Below, one piece after another: positions 1 to 11,700 of a stretch of DNA of 64,000 bases. The first letter of the stretch is position 1, and each line of letters begins with the position of its first letter. Under the pieces are notes generated by a model, which had not been told where the DNA came from, ran no database searches, and was given only the letters and a program-made list of their open reading frames with translations. The position numbers were made by a program, and so were the translations under genes. This DNA comes from Mycoemilia scoparia. Taxonomy: Eukaryota; Kickxellomycota; Kickxellomycetes; Kickxellales; Kickxellaceae. The DNA lies in the NCBI GenBank assembly GCA_027575805.1, contig JANBPU010000061.1:18489-82488 (forward strand), read 5' to 3'.

Positions 1-594
1 ATAGTACATAGCACAGCAGCGCTCTGGTATACTGGAACAATGGTTTGAGGTTGACGGTGGTAAAGTTTTCTCAGCACACTTCAAACAAGCAGAGCAGCAG
101 AGGGTGGCTATCGAAAGAGAGAAAATAAAAGAGGTCTTGGGAAGGCCCACCATTGGGGTCTTGATTTGACAGCAAGGCAGTAGATAACATGGTGAGCGGC
201 GGCGTGTGTTGTTGGGAGACAAAGTCAGGCTCAGCAAAAACAGCAGTAGTGGTGGCGAGGCTGTGACAGCGTAACGCCTGTCTCTGTTTTGGATGGTGCA
301 AAATGCAACCGCCGGGGGGTTGCAACCCAGATGGATTCACAGCCGCTTTTGGTTGCAGTATACGGCTTTTGCAAGAAAGAGGGAATTGATGTTGGTTTTT
401 AAAAGGTAAAAGGTGGTTGCTGGCCGTTAGCGTGCACTGTTTCTTGCTTGCAGCTGATATGTTTTTCTGTCGCACCTTTTCGCTTTGTTAAACGTTTTTC
501 CACACTTTGTTTTCAATTAAGTATATCAGGTTTCCAGACCGTCACAAAGGAAGGTTTGCTAGCCTCCTGTATTTTTTGGTTTAGCACTTATAAT
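1..594. other. No gene seen; upstream region of the first gene
   Basis: No open frame here resembles a protein. The frame of the following gene is open back to position 448, but no ATG lies in frame before 595. This stretch is therefore read as promoter and 5' leader, or as the end of a feature lying to the left of the window. Confidence 0.4.
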
Positions 595-2286
595 ATGTAT
601 GGTCTCGACGCATCTACAGACAGGCAAGGCACTTCCCGGTCCAGCTGCGATGCTGGCACAGTGAAATTGAGCAAAGACGATGGTGGAGTTGTTGCGGATC
701 GTGATCTTCAGGAGCGACAATCATCCCTAAACACAGACGCTTTGCATCAAAGCCAACTAAACCGAGCCCAAGCCAGCTCACCCAGCTTAGCACCAAGCCT
801 AGTGCCAATGTCAGCTTCAAGTACACTGCCAGCCTCGTCTACCAGGGAAGCACACTTGGGCGAAGGAGACGCCGGCTTGACTGCACCAAAATCCCAAAAG
901 ATACACACTCATCACTACTCACAGGGACAGCAGTATGTCCAAGATGGGTCTGCGCATGCCCAAGAGATGTTTCTACAAAGGCCTCCTGGCCATCCTTCCA
1001 GCGCGGCCAGCATCTTCAGCACCACAAACTGCGCCCCATTCCACCCGCCGCGACCCGCGCTTGCATCAGTGCACAGCGCCTACGATTATCATCAGCCAAA
1101 GGCTCGAAGCGCGCGCCTATCGCCAGTCGATTCAGCGGTCGGGATTGATGGCACACCCACAGTTGGCAGTGTAAACACATGCAATCGCAATGATAATGGA
1201 GAAAATGGTGGCGGCAGCTCCAGGAGTAGCAGGAGCGGTGGTGGGGCTGGGGGTGATGTTTCAGCGGACAACAAGAAAGCACAAAGCGCTTTTCTTGATA
1301 GCCGGCTCACAATTCACACGTCTCTGCAGAGCCTACAGCTTTCAGCGCCATCATCAGTGCTTGGGTCCCCAGCGTCCAGATCAGCCCACACCGACACACA
1401 GCCAATGAGCACAGGTTCCCTTTTTCACAGCCACGCGCTTCACCACCACCGATCCTTTAACAGCAGCCACACAGACAGATACTATCCCTTCCTCCGCCAG
1501 GAACAGTCCGTCATCTCCAGCAGCGGCGCGGCATGGTACTCGCTGCCCTCGCTCTCCGACACCACAAACGCTCTGGGAAGCGGGATCAACAGCAGTGGGA
1601 GTAGTAGGGGTGGGTATCAGCACCACCGTGCCCTGGCTTTTGGGTCACAGCTTTCAGCACATCCCGGTGCTAGCGCTGGCCCCTCAAGGTCCATATTGGG
1701 AAGTAGCAGCAATACTCAAGCATACCCCCACAGCCAGCAGCAGCAGCAGCAGCAGCATAGCTTGCACTTCCCATCCTCTGAGAATATTGGTAGCGCTGTG
1801 GGTTTTGGTGACAAGCAGCAGGTACTGTTTTCTAATACAACCGGCCAGCAGCGCCGCTTTTATCCTCAAGCTCGGGCTCCCGGCTATCTACACCAGCACT
1901 GCTTGCCCTCAACAACCACAGCTCCGGGTTTAGCCACCACAAACCAAGGAGGGGCGACAATCTCTGCGCCGCTATCAGGCTCCATTTCCAAAACCACACA
2001 TCCACCACCACCACCACCGCCTTCTGCATTTTCATTAAACATTCGGTCAGCGACCTCAAAAGCAAACACCAACACACAGCATGGGAATAGTAGCAGCGGG
2101 GCTTTGTCGATGCCTCCAAGAAATACGACGCCTTCAAGCTCGATGTCGGCGCATCCGTCTTCCAAGTATTCACAACAGACTGGAAACATCTCATGGCTTC
2201 AATGGTACCACATTTCGAAATCATTAAATCCCCAAACATTCGACAGAGATGTTAGTAAGGCAAGTAGAGGAGTCATTGGGCTCTAA
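595..2286 (+). CDS. Hypothetical low-complexity Ser/His/Gln-rich protein
   Basis: This is an uninterrupted frame of 563 codons from the first in-frame ATG (595) to TAA. The product is rich in Ser, His, Gln, Pro and Gly. It contains a glutamine run near 1729-1755 encoded by CAG repeats and a run of seven prolines near 2005-2025. No catalytic or folded domain was recognised. The C-terminal 40 residues are less biased (a WLQWYH segment) and may be the only ordered part. Composition is like that of fungal transcriptional regulators or RNA-binding proteins, but there is no motif to support either. A GTAAGG sits 33 nt before the stop at 2254, so a spliced alternative 3' end is possible; I found no convincing acceptor exon. 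Confidence 0.5.
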   Translation: MYGLDASTDRQGTSRSSCDAGTVKLSKDDGGVVADRDLQERQSSLNTDALHQSQLNRAQASSPSLAPSLVPMSASSTLPASSTREAHLGEGDAGLTAPKSQKIHTHHYSQGQQYVQDGSAHAQEMFLQRPPGHPSSAASIFSTTNCAPFHPPRPALASVHSAYDYHQPKARSARLSPVDSAVGIDGTPTVGSVNTCNRNDNGENGGGSSRSSRSGGGAGGDVSADNKKAQSAFLDSRLTIHTSLQSLQLSAPSSVLGSPASRSAHTDTQPMSTGSLFHSHALHHHRSFNSSHTDRYYPFLRQEQSVISSSGAAWYSLPSLSDTTNALGSGINSSGSSRGGYQHHRALAFGSQLSAHPGASAGPSRSILGSSSNTQAYPHSQQQQQQQHSLHFPSSENIGSAVGFGDKQQVLFSNTTGQQRRFYPQARAPGYLHQHCLPSTTTAPGLATTNQGGATISAPLSGSISKTTHPPPPPPPSAFSLNIRSATSKANTNTQHGNSSSGALSMPPRNTTPSSSMSAHPSSKYSQQTGNISWLQWYHISKSLNPQTFDRDVSKASRGVIGL

Positions 2287-3587
2287 TTGTTTATATTTAT
2301 AAATTGCGCTTGAATTTTAATTGTTGGCACAGTTGAGTCAGTAGCGAGCTGGGCTGCTCTCTTGCATTACTTTATTCAGTCCCACTCCTTTAGAATTATT
2401 TATAAACGACCCCTTGTTCTTTATCCCCCCCCTCCTCTGTGCTTCTGTTTCTTTACATTTTACTGCTCTATGTTGGCGAGTGGGCAGGTAAGGTGGTGGC
2501 TAGATCCTTTCTCAGAAATGGCCTTTATCCAAATTTTCTACTGCTTAAAACCACAGCAGTGGATTCCAAATGCTGATCACTTCGCCCAAGATATACTTGG
2601 ACATATTTCCATCTCCTTGATTTTGATTCGGTACAGCAGTTAGCCTTGTTGTATTCACCTTGTGGATCCTCCTCCAAGACATCCCTCCTTTTCATCATAT
2701 CACCACATATATATATCTCCGTATATTATTTATGTGGAAATGTTGATTATCTAGAATGTTGCAAATGCTTATAAATCATCCAAGAATAACCCTATTATCC
2801 AAGATTTCCCACCAGACCTGCCTCAGTTTAATTTCTTTTGGCTATTCATGAAGAAATCATTCTTGATGCTACCCATCATCTATCCTTTAAAAAATTCTCC
2901 CTACTTTACTTTGAATCATCTTGAGACAAATTTTTGGATGAGATTACATTTATTACGACACCCCATTCTCTCTATTTTGAATCTTGTATTACTGCCTTTT
3001 CTATTTCCACTATCCTTGACGTTACCATCACTTGTTCAGCTCAAACCGCAATGTGCAATGTACCTTTACTAACTTTTAAACCAATTGTCTTTTTTAACTG
3101 TGTGTGTGCGTGTGCGTATCCATTCGTCTTCATACTGATATATGCACTTGATATAATACGTATTTATGTAATGGCTATTTCTGTTGTGTTTTCGGCGGAT
3201 TGATTCAAACAATACTTGAATGTCGCAAATATTGCGGTCGATAATATTGTGGGCTGTCTGTAACGAAATGTTTTCGTCTTACTATAATGTTGGCCGGCAT
3301 CCCTGCGACCTTATCTCCTCTGGTATTGTGAAATTGATCTTGCCCGTTCGTTGATCACAATAACATTGGCACTATTATAATAATCTTCCTTGGATCAATT
3401 GTTTGTGTTTCGTGGCAAAATGCCTGCTGTTTTTTGGGGATGATGCACATTCAAATGTCTTTGTTGTATCTATTGGCCTTTATGATAAACCAGGCTCGAT
3501 TCTTCGTGGTCAAGTCCTATACGGAAGAGAATGTTCGGCGGTCCATAATGGTAAGTCCATGGAGAAGATACATTTGATTTTATGTGT

Positions 3588-3642
3588 AAATATGGGTGGT
3601 GATTGTCAAATGGTCACCCTTCAAAAATCACCACCCATATTT
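3588..3642. repeat. Short foldback repeat, family A
   Basis: A perfect 17-bp inverted repeat (3588-3604 against 3626-3642, arm AAATATGGGTGGTGATT) flanks a 21-bp loop holding the core AAATGGTCACCCTTCAAA. The same core and similar arms recur at 22464, 22676, 36963, 39290, 41516, 48304 and 60821, so this is a small copy of a dispersed element. Confidence 0.7.
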
Positions 3643-5323
3643 CTAGCATTCCCCAATAGTTTATTATATTCATTCATGAGCCGGGGCACAGCAAGAGAGT
3701 GGAGCTGGGCGTTTCGGACGGGACATTTGTTTTTTTTCCAAAAAAAAGGACTGCGAAGGATTGTCATAATTTCTACCAGTCGCGGCGCCCACTTTTGAGA
3801 AGGCAGAGAGATATAGCAATGATCTCTCCTGATTCCATTGTAATATTTCTAATTTTCTGAGTTGCGCCTCAGCCAGACCAAATTGATCCACATGCATATA
3901 TTCGACCGCCAAGGACATTATGATATTTCGCTGGGGGAAGTGTGTGTTTATGCATCTCTGGCTGTGAGGTTGTGTGCGTGCATGTATAAAAAGCTGGCTT
4001 TTTACAGCCCAGATTTCAAATTATACGTCATTGCTGCATATTGCTGCATACACCATACTTCAAGACTGGCAAGAGTCCCATTGATATTGTGTTTGTGCGA
4101 AAAAAGAGAACCAGGACCAGCAACGTGGCTTGTGTTTCCTAAATAGGAAATATGGTAGTCGAAAATCTACCCAATTCCAACTCAAAAGCCTCTCTTTCTA
4201 TATACAAGAAGCAAGCCGCGTCTCTAAGGGCGGATTGGTACCAATGCCTACCGTATCGGTTGTTTTGATAGCCACTCCTACCGCTCTACCAACTTCAACA
4301 TATACTGTGACAAGATATCGAAAAGCCATGGCAGTGTCTCCTTTATACCGACCACTTTTCTTCAGCCCGTCTGCCACTATGTTGAATATATATATATATA
4401 TGTGTGTGTGGGCTAAATGGTGTTGCTGCTTCTGTTGGTGCGACACGAGTGCCACCTAGCGAGATGGAGTAATGAGTTTTGGATAGTTGGTCGCTTTGTC
4501 CCGCACCAGCCATGGTGGTTCTGACAATGTGTTGATGGTGAATGCGAACGCACGACATATTTGTAGCACTCCCAGAGCAAAGAGCCCATACCAAAAATGA
4601 TTGTTTAAAATGCCGAATCCGTACTTGCCTGCCGATTTTATTGGTGCAGACCCCTTTTTTTGCTGGCTCTCTCATGTGTATGGCCTCTGAAATGGCCAGT
4701 ACGGCTGTATAATATCCGTGCACCATTTTTGACTCGTGCCTACTTCCAATTCAGCGTTTTAGCCATCCTAAAGTGCACCACAAAAACAGTAACACTAACC
4801 TCATCCCGGCTCTTTTTTACCATGTAGTTTAAGGTTTGGACAAGCACGGAGCCAGGAAATCAGCGTCTGGGTAGAGCGTTTCAGGAACAAGAAGACATTG
4901 GCCCAGTATTTCTGTTTTTCAGTGTTAATGGAAGGTAATTTTTTTGTTATCACCTCTTGCCTGTTGATACTTTATTATCATCCACACTATGAGTATGTAT
5001 GTGGCTGATACCAATTTGCTTGAACCCGCTGTGTGTCTGTATAGTCGAAGATTCTGCGGTGTAGCAGAAATGACCTCTCCGGTTGTCAACGACACAGCGC
5101 CAGGTCTTTGGGAAATGGATAGATGGACCGGCCTCTTCAAAGTCGATTGGGTATTTCTGAAAGATATTCCAAATGCCTCGCTACAACATATAAAGCTACC
5201 GTAAGTGCCTTGCTAGACATCGGTGTGCACGGCGATGCCTAAACATCTATATTGATATAATGGACTTTTAGTCAAGGTCAAAAACAACAAGAAGCATCAT
5301 AATGATGCAGCCATATACCATTT

Positions 5324-5472
5324 GGCAAGTTCTCCATCAAAAGGAAACAGATTGGTGCCCCATATATTCCCTGCAAATAGGCTCATGGTCCATGCACTTT
5401 GGCTGGAGCCTGACGGATTATTGGCTATTATCCAGGGTATTCTTCTGGTGCACCTTTAGAGGAGATTCTGCC
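5324..5472. repeat. Dispersed repeat, family B copy 1
   Basis: About 150 bp closely similar to 6654-6804 and, in reverse orientation, to the right part of 39290-39505. Its ends are imperfect inverted repeats: GGCAAGTTCTCCATCAAAAGG on the left and CCTTTAGAGGAGATTCTGCC on the right. Confidence 0.65.
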
Positions 5473-5866
5473 ATTTAGCAACGACATTTTCCAAGGGCCA
5501 TTTGGTGTTTAGGGGCAGATGTGCCATGTCCTCCATTCACATATTTTACAAATAGCATACTAACTTGGCGTCAACACGCCATTCGTTGTATAATAGTAAT
5601 AATAGAGACAAACCATTCACAAACAGCCGCGATACACAGGAGGTGCCAAACGAAATAGGAAGGATGATCCTGAACATATTCGTTCAGTATCCAACACCAA
5701 GCACACTATTTAACCTCGCAACGTAGTAGCTGATTCCAGAACCAACGAACCTATACTATATTTCAGTAAAAGGATATCGATGATAGAGTCATAACTATTG
5801 AACACTTGATCCCACACATTTACGTGGAGATCCCTCAAAAATATTTAAATAGGCCCTTCTCCAGCC

Positions 5867-5929
5867 ATTATTATTATTATTATTATTATTACCATTATTA
5901 CCATTATCATTACTATTATCATTATAATG
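5867..5929. repeat. ATT-type trinucleotide microsatellite
   Basis: About 60 bp of TTA/TAT repeats, pure for the first third and then interrupted by ACC and ATC units. A tyrosine-rich frame across it is a by-product of the repeat. Confidence 0.85.
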
Positions 5930-6446
5930 CAATATACCTGGGGTCATTTCTCTCAAAGTTACCAATCGATTTCAAATGCGCCCTTCAAAATTCCGCCATG
6001 CATTATTGAGTCGTATATAAATCACAGGCCCATCCATGCCCAGTATCAAGCAGCCAGCTTTCTAAATGTTATATCAGCACACCTACAAATAGCATCACAG
6101 TTCATATTTCTCGTTTCCATAAAGCTATCAGCAACATTAATTGCCGAATGCTACACAAAAGCCCGTCCACACATATTGAAGAAGCCCCTTCATTTCATCA
6201 TTTGGCGCTTGGCACGTGATTCCACGATTCCTATAGTTGCAATTTCATTGACATCTCTTTTTTCAAAATTTATTGCAGTGTAATAATAAACAACGCTAGT
6301 AGATTATTTTCTGATGTTTCTACTGCTATTTTTATGACAAAGGGAAGTAATTGCTTAAAGGTGGCGGCGTCAAATGATCCCTTTGTAATTGGTAGAGAAA
6401 GCGTCTAGTAGGGAAACATGGTGTTGGCCCAGAAAGCCTTGCATGC

Positions 6447-6497
6447 AAAATGGGTGGTTGTTGTTGTTTTTGAAGGTGGCCCAGCCATTTGCCAATA
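6447..6497. repeat. Partial family A repeat
   Basis: Contains an ATGGGTGGT arm, then TTTTTGAAGGTGG and CCATTTGCCAATAAG. This matches one end of family A in order and spacing; the other end is missing. A family B copy lies about 160 bp downstream. Confidence 0.45.
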
Positions 6498-6653
6498 AGT
6501 CGTGATTTCTCCTAACATCGAATTGGCCTGGATAAAATGATGTTCATAAAGTGTTCAGGCCTATATATATATATATCAGCAGCAGCAGCAGCCAAGAAGG
6601 CCTTGTGACCCTGTGGGTTATTGGCGACCGTGCATTGTGATGAGAGCAAATGA

Positions 6654-6804
6654 CAAGCAATTCTCCACCAAAAGGGAACAGACTGGTACCCTCGTGCATT
6701 CCCTGAAAGCCAGCCCATAGGCCATACATTTCAACTGGAGCCTGATGGCGGATTATTGGCTATTTTCCAAGGTGATGTTCTGATACACCTTCAAAGGAGA
6801 AGAC
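6654..6804. repeat. Dispersed repeat, family B copy 2
   Basis: Aligns along its length with 5324-5472. Shared blocks include TTCTCCA-CAAAAGG-AACAGA, GGAGCCTGA and GGATTATTGGCTATT. Its end CTTCAAAGGAGAAG is an imperfect inverse of its start. Confidence 0.65.
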
Positions 6805-8144
6805 CCCTATGCCAAATAGCCTGGCCAGCACCACATCAATGTCAGAGCACACGATGATATTGTGCGATTATGCATGGGACAAGATCACAAAGGCTGGTTA
6901 GGGCCACCAGACTCCTATCCAAGTGCATATAAACAAGGGCCGCTCCTAATTGATGAATGATAAATTCCTGCATCCCTCGGAGCCTTGGCCATTGCATACA
7001 TAACCAATGTTTGTCTGGCTATCTCCGAATATCTTTGTGAAAGAATCGCACCAGCAGCAGCATCAGTATCAGAATCAGCAAGTTACCTGCGTGTCTCATA
7101 GACATATATATATATATTTTATATATTGTGGCTATCGTACAGGGCTAATTTGGGCAGAGCTGAAGGGCCAGACAGGTGTGGGCGGCTTGCACTGCAATAG
7201 TAATACTGGAGATGGCCAGCTGCCACTTTATCGACAGATGCTCAAATGCAGCACTTTAGTGGATTCCCAAGAGTTTTTGCTTGCGCTTGTGTCAAAAGAA
7301 AGACAGAGTGTCACGCTGTGTGATGTCAAAGCTATTATGGAGGGCAAAAGGCGATGTCGCCTATGGGTGTGTTTTTAGCAGGGCATGGCTGTGTCTCAAA
7401 AGCACAACAATTAAAGTCAAATGGCCAGATGGTCAATGCATCTAGCAGCATGCAAAAGTGCAGTTTGTGTGGTATAGATAAACCTGTGGGTCGCGGTATT
7501 GTCTGGCTGTGGGAGAGTATGGGAATGAGCCATTGCAGTTCAATCTAAGCAGTGCTGATATGATCTTGTCTTGTCTCCTTCGCGGCATGGGCAGGCATGC
7601 CTTTACCCATAGCCTTGTATTGCCCAGATACAACAAACGCAAGCAGGTCGTTCTAAAGATTACCAGAATGGCATTTTTCCAGCACTCTTAGCAGCCTTTT
7701 TGTGTTTGTAAACAGGGGGCCATGCGCAGTGGTGGTTGTACAACAAAAACACAGCCTTGGTGGGATTGAGAGACCATTTTGTAATGCACATATTCTAGGA
7801 ACTTTGAGCATTGGGAGCCCAGAGGACTGGGCTAGTTTTGTCTGCCATACTGAAGAAGGTCGGAGATAGACAACAAGCAGCTTTGAGTAGTGTGATGCAA
7901 GGTCGACTGATTGTGCTTGGGTGTGTGCCATTGTCATAGATAAAGGGTATTTCGGCTTTCCTTTAGCTCAGGCGAGGGATGGCGGCGCTGCAATGCTACG
8001 ATCGACAAAGAATCGGGTTCAAAAATCCTTATATGGCGCATTCGTAAATTGACGTACCCGCTGTCTGTTTCAAGGCGGAGTCTACATTGAACTCGTAGCG
8101 CTGGTCCGGCCAAAGTGGCTGTGTGCTGATGCCCTGCCTGGAGC

Positions 8145-8188
8145 GAGGCGAGCTGGGCGGGCTTTTAGAAGTCCCAGCTCAGCGCCTC
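8145..8188. promoter_or_regulatory. Strong GC-rich hairpin upstream of the kinase gene
   Basis: GAGGCG-AGCTGGG (8145-8157) pairs with CCCAGCT (8173-8179) and CGCCTC (8183-8188), giving a 13-bp stem with a 3-nt bulge and a 15-nt loop. It stands out in AT-rich surroundings about 600 bp before the kinase start. It could be a structured 5' leader element or a small RNA; function is unknown. Confidence 0.4.
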
Positions 8189-8782
8189 ATATCTCGAAAA
8201 CGATTTTCATGTGGTGACTTTTTTGTCTAAAAGTGATGGCTATATGTAAATAATAGATGCTGAGCTGGCCGAGCAAAACAAATTGTTTTGTGTATTGGGT
8301 GTTGTTGTTGGCTGGCCGATACATGCCCCACCCAAAATCAAGCCCAGCAAAACATAGGCACATTTACACTCGCACAATGGCTTTTCAAGCAAACCAGCTC
8401 AAAGGCAATAACCAAAACACTCTTTCCTGAACTTTCTCTCTCTCTCACTCTCACATTTCTACCCCTTTTCATTTACATTCAGTTTTAATCCCAGCTTGTC
8501 TTGCTACTCACTCCCCCATATATTTTAAATTCCCCAGTTCGCCCCTCTGCAGTCGGACAGAGAAAACACTGTCTGTCTTGACATATTTTCTCTTTGGGCC
8601 CACTTTCGTTGTATTTAGAGAAGAAAAATCGACCCTTTGTATTTGGTTGTCTAGGGGTGACTAAAATTTAGTCTTCATTTCAACTATAGCAATAGGACAA
8701 CAAACTATTCCAACCGTGTCGAGATAGCGAAAACTGTCAAAACATACCTACAAACTATTGTACTTTGAACACAAGAGTATTA

Positions 8783-11700
8783 ATGTCAAAAGGTAGTGAG
8801 CATTATGGCTCGGGGCGGGATTCGAGGGGAATTGTAAACGAGTATATTGCCAGCGGGAGCATATACGATGCATGCGAAGGAAATAGCAGCACCCAAAATA
8901 ACAAACCCAACAGCACCACCACATCATCATCGTCGATAAAATCGAGGCAGCAACGTCCCCTCCATAGCCGAAATAGCTCCTATAGACATTCCATAACCAC
9001 CGCTCCAAAGCTTGAGCCTATAAGAGAATCATCGCCATCACCAACTACTGTAGACACAAACTTGCGGGATCGGGACCCTGTGACCGATGAGCGGTCGTTA
9101 CGAAGACGCAGTCTTGGTTTTCTGCAAAAGATCCGGAGGTTCAGCAACAACACTTTCAAAGGTACGCCACCACCTCCACCGCCACCATCATTACCGATTG
9201 GGGACTCTGTTGTACCCAGTAGTAGTGCTAGCACTTCGGCTTTCCCTCAGATACATGGGTCCAGCAAGTCTTCTTTAAACTCGCTTTATTCGCTTAACCC
9301 AAAAAATAGCAACAGCTCATTTCCTAACACAAAAAACACCAGTGGTGTGATTTCATATGCCCAGCAGCCCTCTCGTTGCAAAAAGCCTGAGCATGTGGGC
9401 GAAGCTTTTCCAATGCCACCAAAGGTGGCTGTTGGTATTGGCATCCATGGCACCCAAGGTGCAAGCCCATTGCCACCTCTCCCTCCTTCAGAGAGCCAGC
9501 GGCGACAACGAGCCGCAACTTTAGGATTTATGCCCACAGTTTCTAGCCAAAATGCTCGAACAACAGCAGCAACAGCGAAGGAAATCGATGATCAAGAGTA
9601 AGCCTGGATTTTTATTTATATATGTACATGTTTGGCTGTGAATGCTTTAGTAAGATCAAGGATTCAGGTCAAAAGTGATTGATAGAAACAAGAATTTATT
9701 AAAGTTATAACAAAATTGCATGAAATAGTAGCCAAAAGCCGCGTATAAGGACGTTCACTCAGCCAAATCTATCTGATCGCGAGCTCCCGCCAATTCCAAG
9801 CTCTGATAGCTATCGAGATGAGCAGGCAATCCCACGAGGCAGCAAATATTCTATAGCCGAAGGTCGTTCTCCAAAGGTTGAACATGTTCCGTTAGGCTCA
9901 AAATTACTAAGGCGGTTATCGCACCGTAAGCACAAAGCTAGTCCGAGCCCCAATGCCAAACCAGATGTACCATCACCTATCCCTGGGCACATTTCGTCTG
10001 GGATGTACAATGACAATGACGATGGTGCAAGCAGTGACGGTGATTGGGTCAAGGTTTCAACCTCGCCCTTTAATACACCATCGCCACGGCGAAGGGCAGA
10101 CTTAAGCGGCATTGATCAATCACCACAGTATCATCGTCACGGAGCAGCCGGGGGTATGAGGTCCGCAAACATTGATTATTCAAAGCACACGTCCTATCAA
10201 TCTCTGCCTTCAGGAAGCATCCCAGCAGATACTGAAACTATATCAACTGCGACTACAACAAGGACAACTCCGCCTCATAGCCGGCGACTAAGTTTCAAGC
10301 GCAACAAAAGACAGTCCACTGTCAGTGTTCCAGGGTGGGCCAGTCCAACTCACTTATGGCAGTCAGACTCATCTTCTCAGAAAACGGAGTCCTTGGCTGG
10401 AACGCCTACCCCGCCTGAAAAGGAGCGGCGGATATCAAGGACTCTTAGTGGAATGCTATCGCATTTACAATTTCGTAGGGGCTTTTCTGATAAGAATAAG
10501 CTATCTCTACGATTGGGTGCTGATGAAAGCAAAGGTACAAAGGAAACAAAATCGACAGCAACTTCTCCGCGGGTGTCAGAGGATAGCGCTGGTTTATATA
10601 TTTCCAGTGGACATGACTTTGGTGACTCAGAGTTCAGCCAAGCAGATGACGGTGATGTCAATTCTGCAACTACTAGGGCGCTGTTCGAAAGGCTTGCAAC
10701 AGAGAGAGCCAACTCCCCTGGCCACTTTTCCATTTTCCAACATGAAACCCCAATGTCAAACAGTGGAGGCTATAGTTCAGCGTTGGGATCTCCCCAAGAT
10801 AGCTACCCACTTCGCTCTCCAGGGCTGAGTCCAATATCATCTCCCTCAAAAGGCATATCTTTCAACGCACTTAAGCATCGCCTAAGCACAACACTATCAC
10901 GCAGCCCGTTGTCTCGGACACTGTCTCTGTCTTCATCTGTTCCACCATCTCCAATGCGTGGGGCAGCAAATCCAAAAAGGGGAGAAAACGGCGGAGAAGA
11001 TATGCTATTTATGGAACCAGCACTGTCTGGAAGTATTCATGAGCGTTTGCAGCAGCATGGCGAATCTTTACCATCTACAGCCACATCTGGCTCGATGAAT
11101 TCTCCTGGGAATATACCGATTGGATCGCCATTATTAGAAAAGAAGGGCGCTAGGCCTGCACTCCCAAGCTCTTCGAGTTTCACAGAGGCCTATAAGAGAC
11201 AAAGTATAAAGTCTGCGCATATTACCGGAGCAGAGGAGGCGTCTAATTTAGAAGATTTCACACCCACATATCCAAATATTCCTGCACAAGCACGAAAACC
11301 TTCTTCTCATGAACCAGCTGCTGGGGAGGATAATAACCAACAAAACCTGAGTTCTAGCGTAGATTCAGAAAAAACATTCAAGCCTAGTGATGTTGGAAAT
11401 GCTATGGATCTGACGTCAAAGTCCTTTGCGCTATCTTCAAGGTTAAGAGGTATTGTTGATTCAAGCTCCAATGTTAGGATCAGCCACAATTCCTTGTCAA
11501 GTACATCATCAACAGTTCATGGGAGCGTTCCGCACTCAATGGCAAACTGGGATAGCAATATTCATATGGAGTCTGAATCAGCCGACACGATCGAGCTTGG
11601 TGATGACGAGAGTAATAGTTTACGGCTTCATCGTTTAGATAGCTCCAAAACTCTTGGTGATACCAACATTTCACCTCATCCTGGTGCCCAGACTAGACCA

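Larger units (their letters stand above)
2287..8782. other. Long spacer without a convincing gene
   Basis: About 6.5 kb between the first gene and the kinase gene. Open frames here are short, unconserved and compositionally unlike the neighbours. The stretch contains several short foldback repeats (listed separately), an ATT-type microsatellite at 5867-5929, TA runs near 4388, 6562 and 7104, and a strong GC-rich hairpin at 8145-8188. A CT-rich tract (about 8426-8470) precedes the kinase gene and is typical of fungal promoters. A long non-coding RNA or an unusually long 5' leader could lie here. Confidence 0.4.

Noticed and set aside
448..594. N-terminal extension of the first gene
   Set aside because: The frame is open to 448 but starts at TTG; the first ATG is 595 and the extension has no protein-like motif.
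3403..3798. 131-codon frame in the large spacer
   Set aside because: Does not begin with ATG and runs straight through a family A foldback repeat, so it is chance.
5806..6009. Tyrosine-rich frame
   Set aside because: Product of the ATT-type microsatellite.
8765..8782. Upstream start of the kinase gene
   Set aside because: Position 8765 is TTG; the first ATG in frame is 8783.
9598..9749. Splitting the kinase into two genes at the stop near 9599
   Set aside because: A GTAAGC donor at 9598 and an AG at 9748-9749 restore one continuous frame, so this is better read as an intron.
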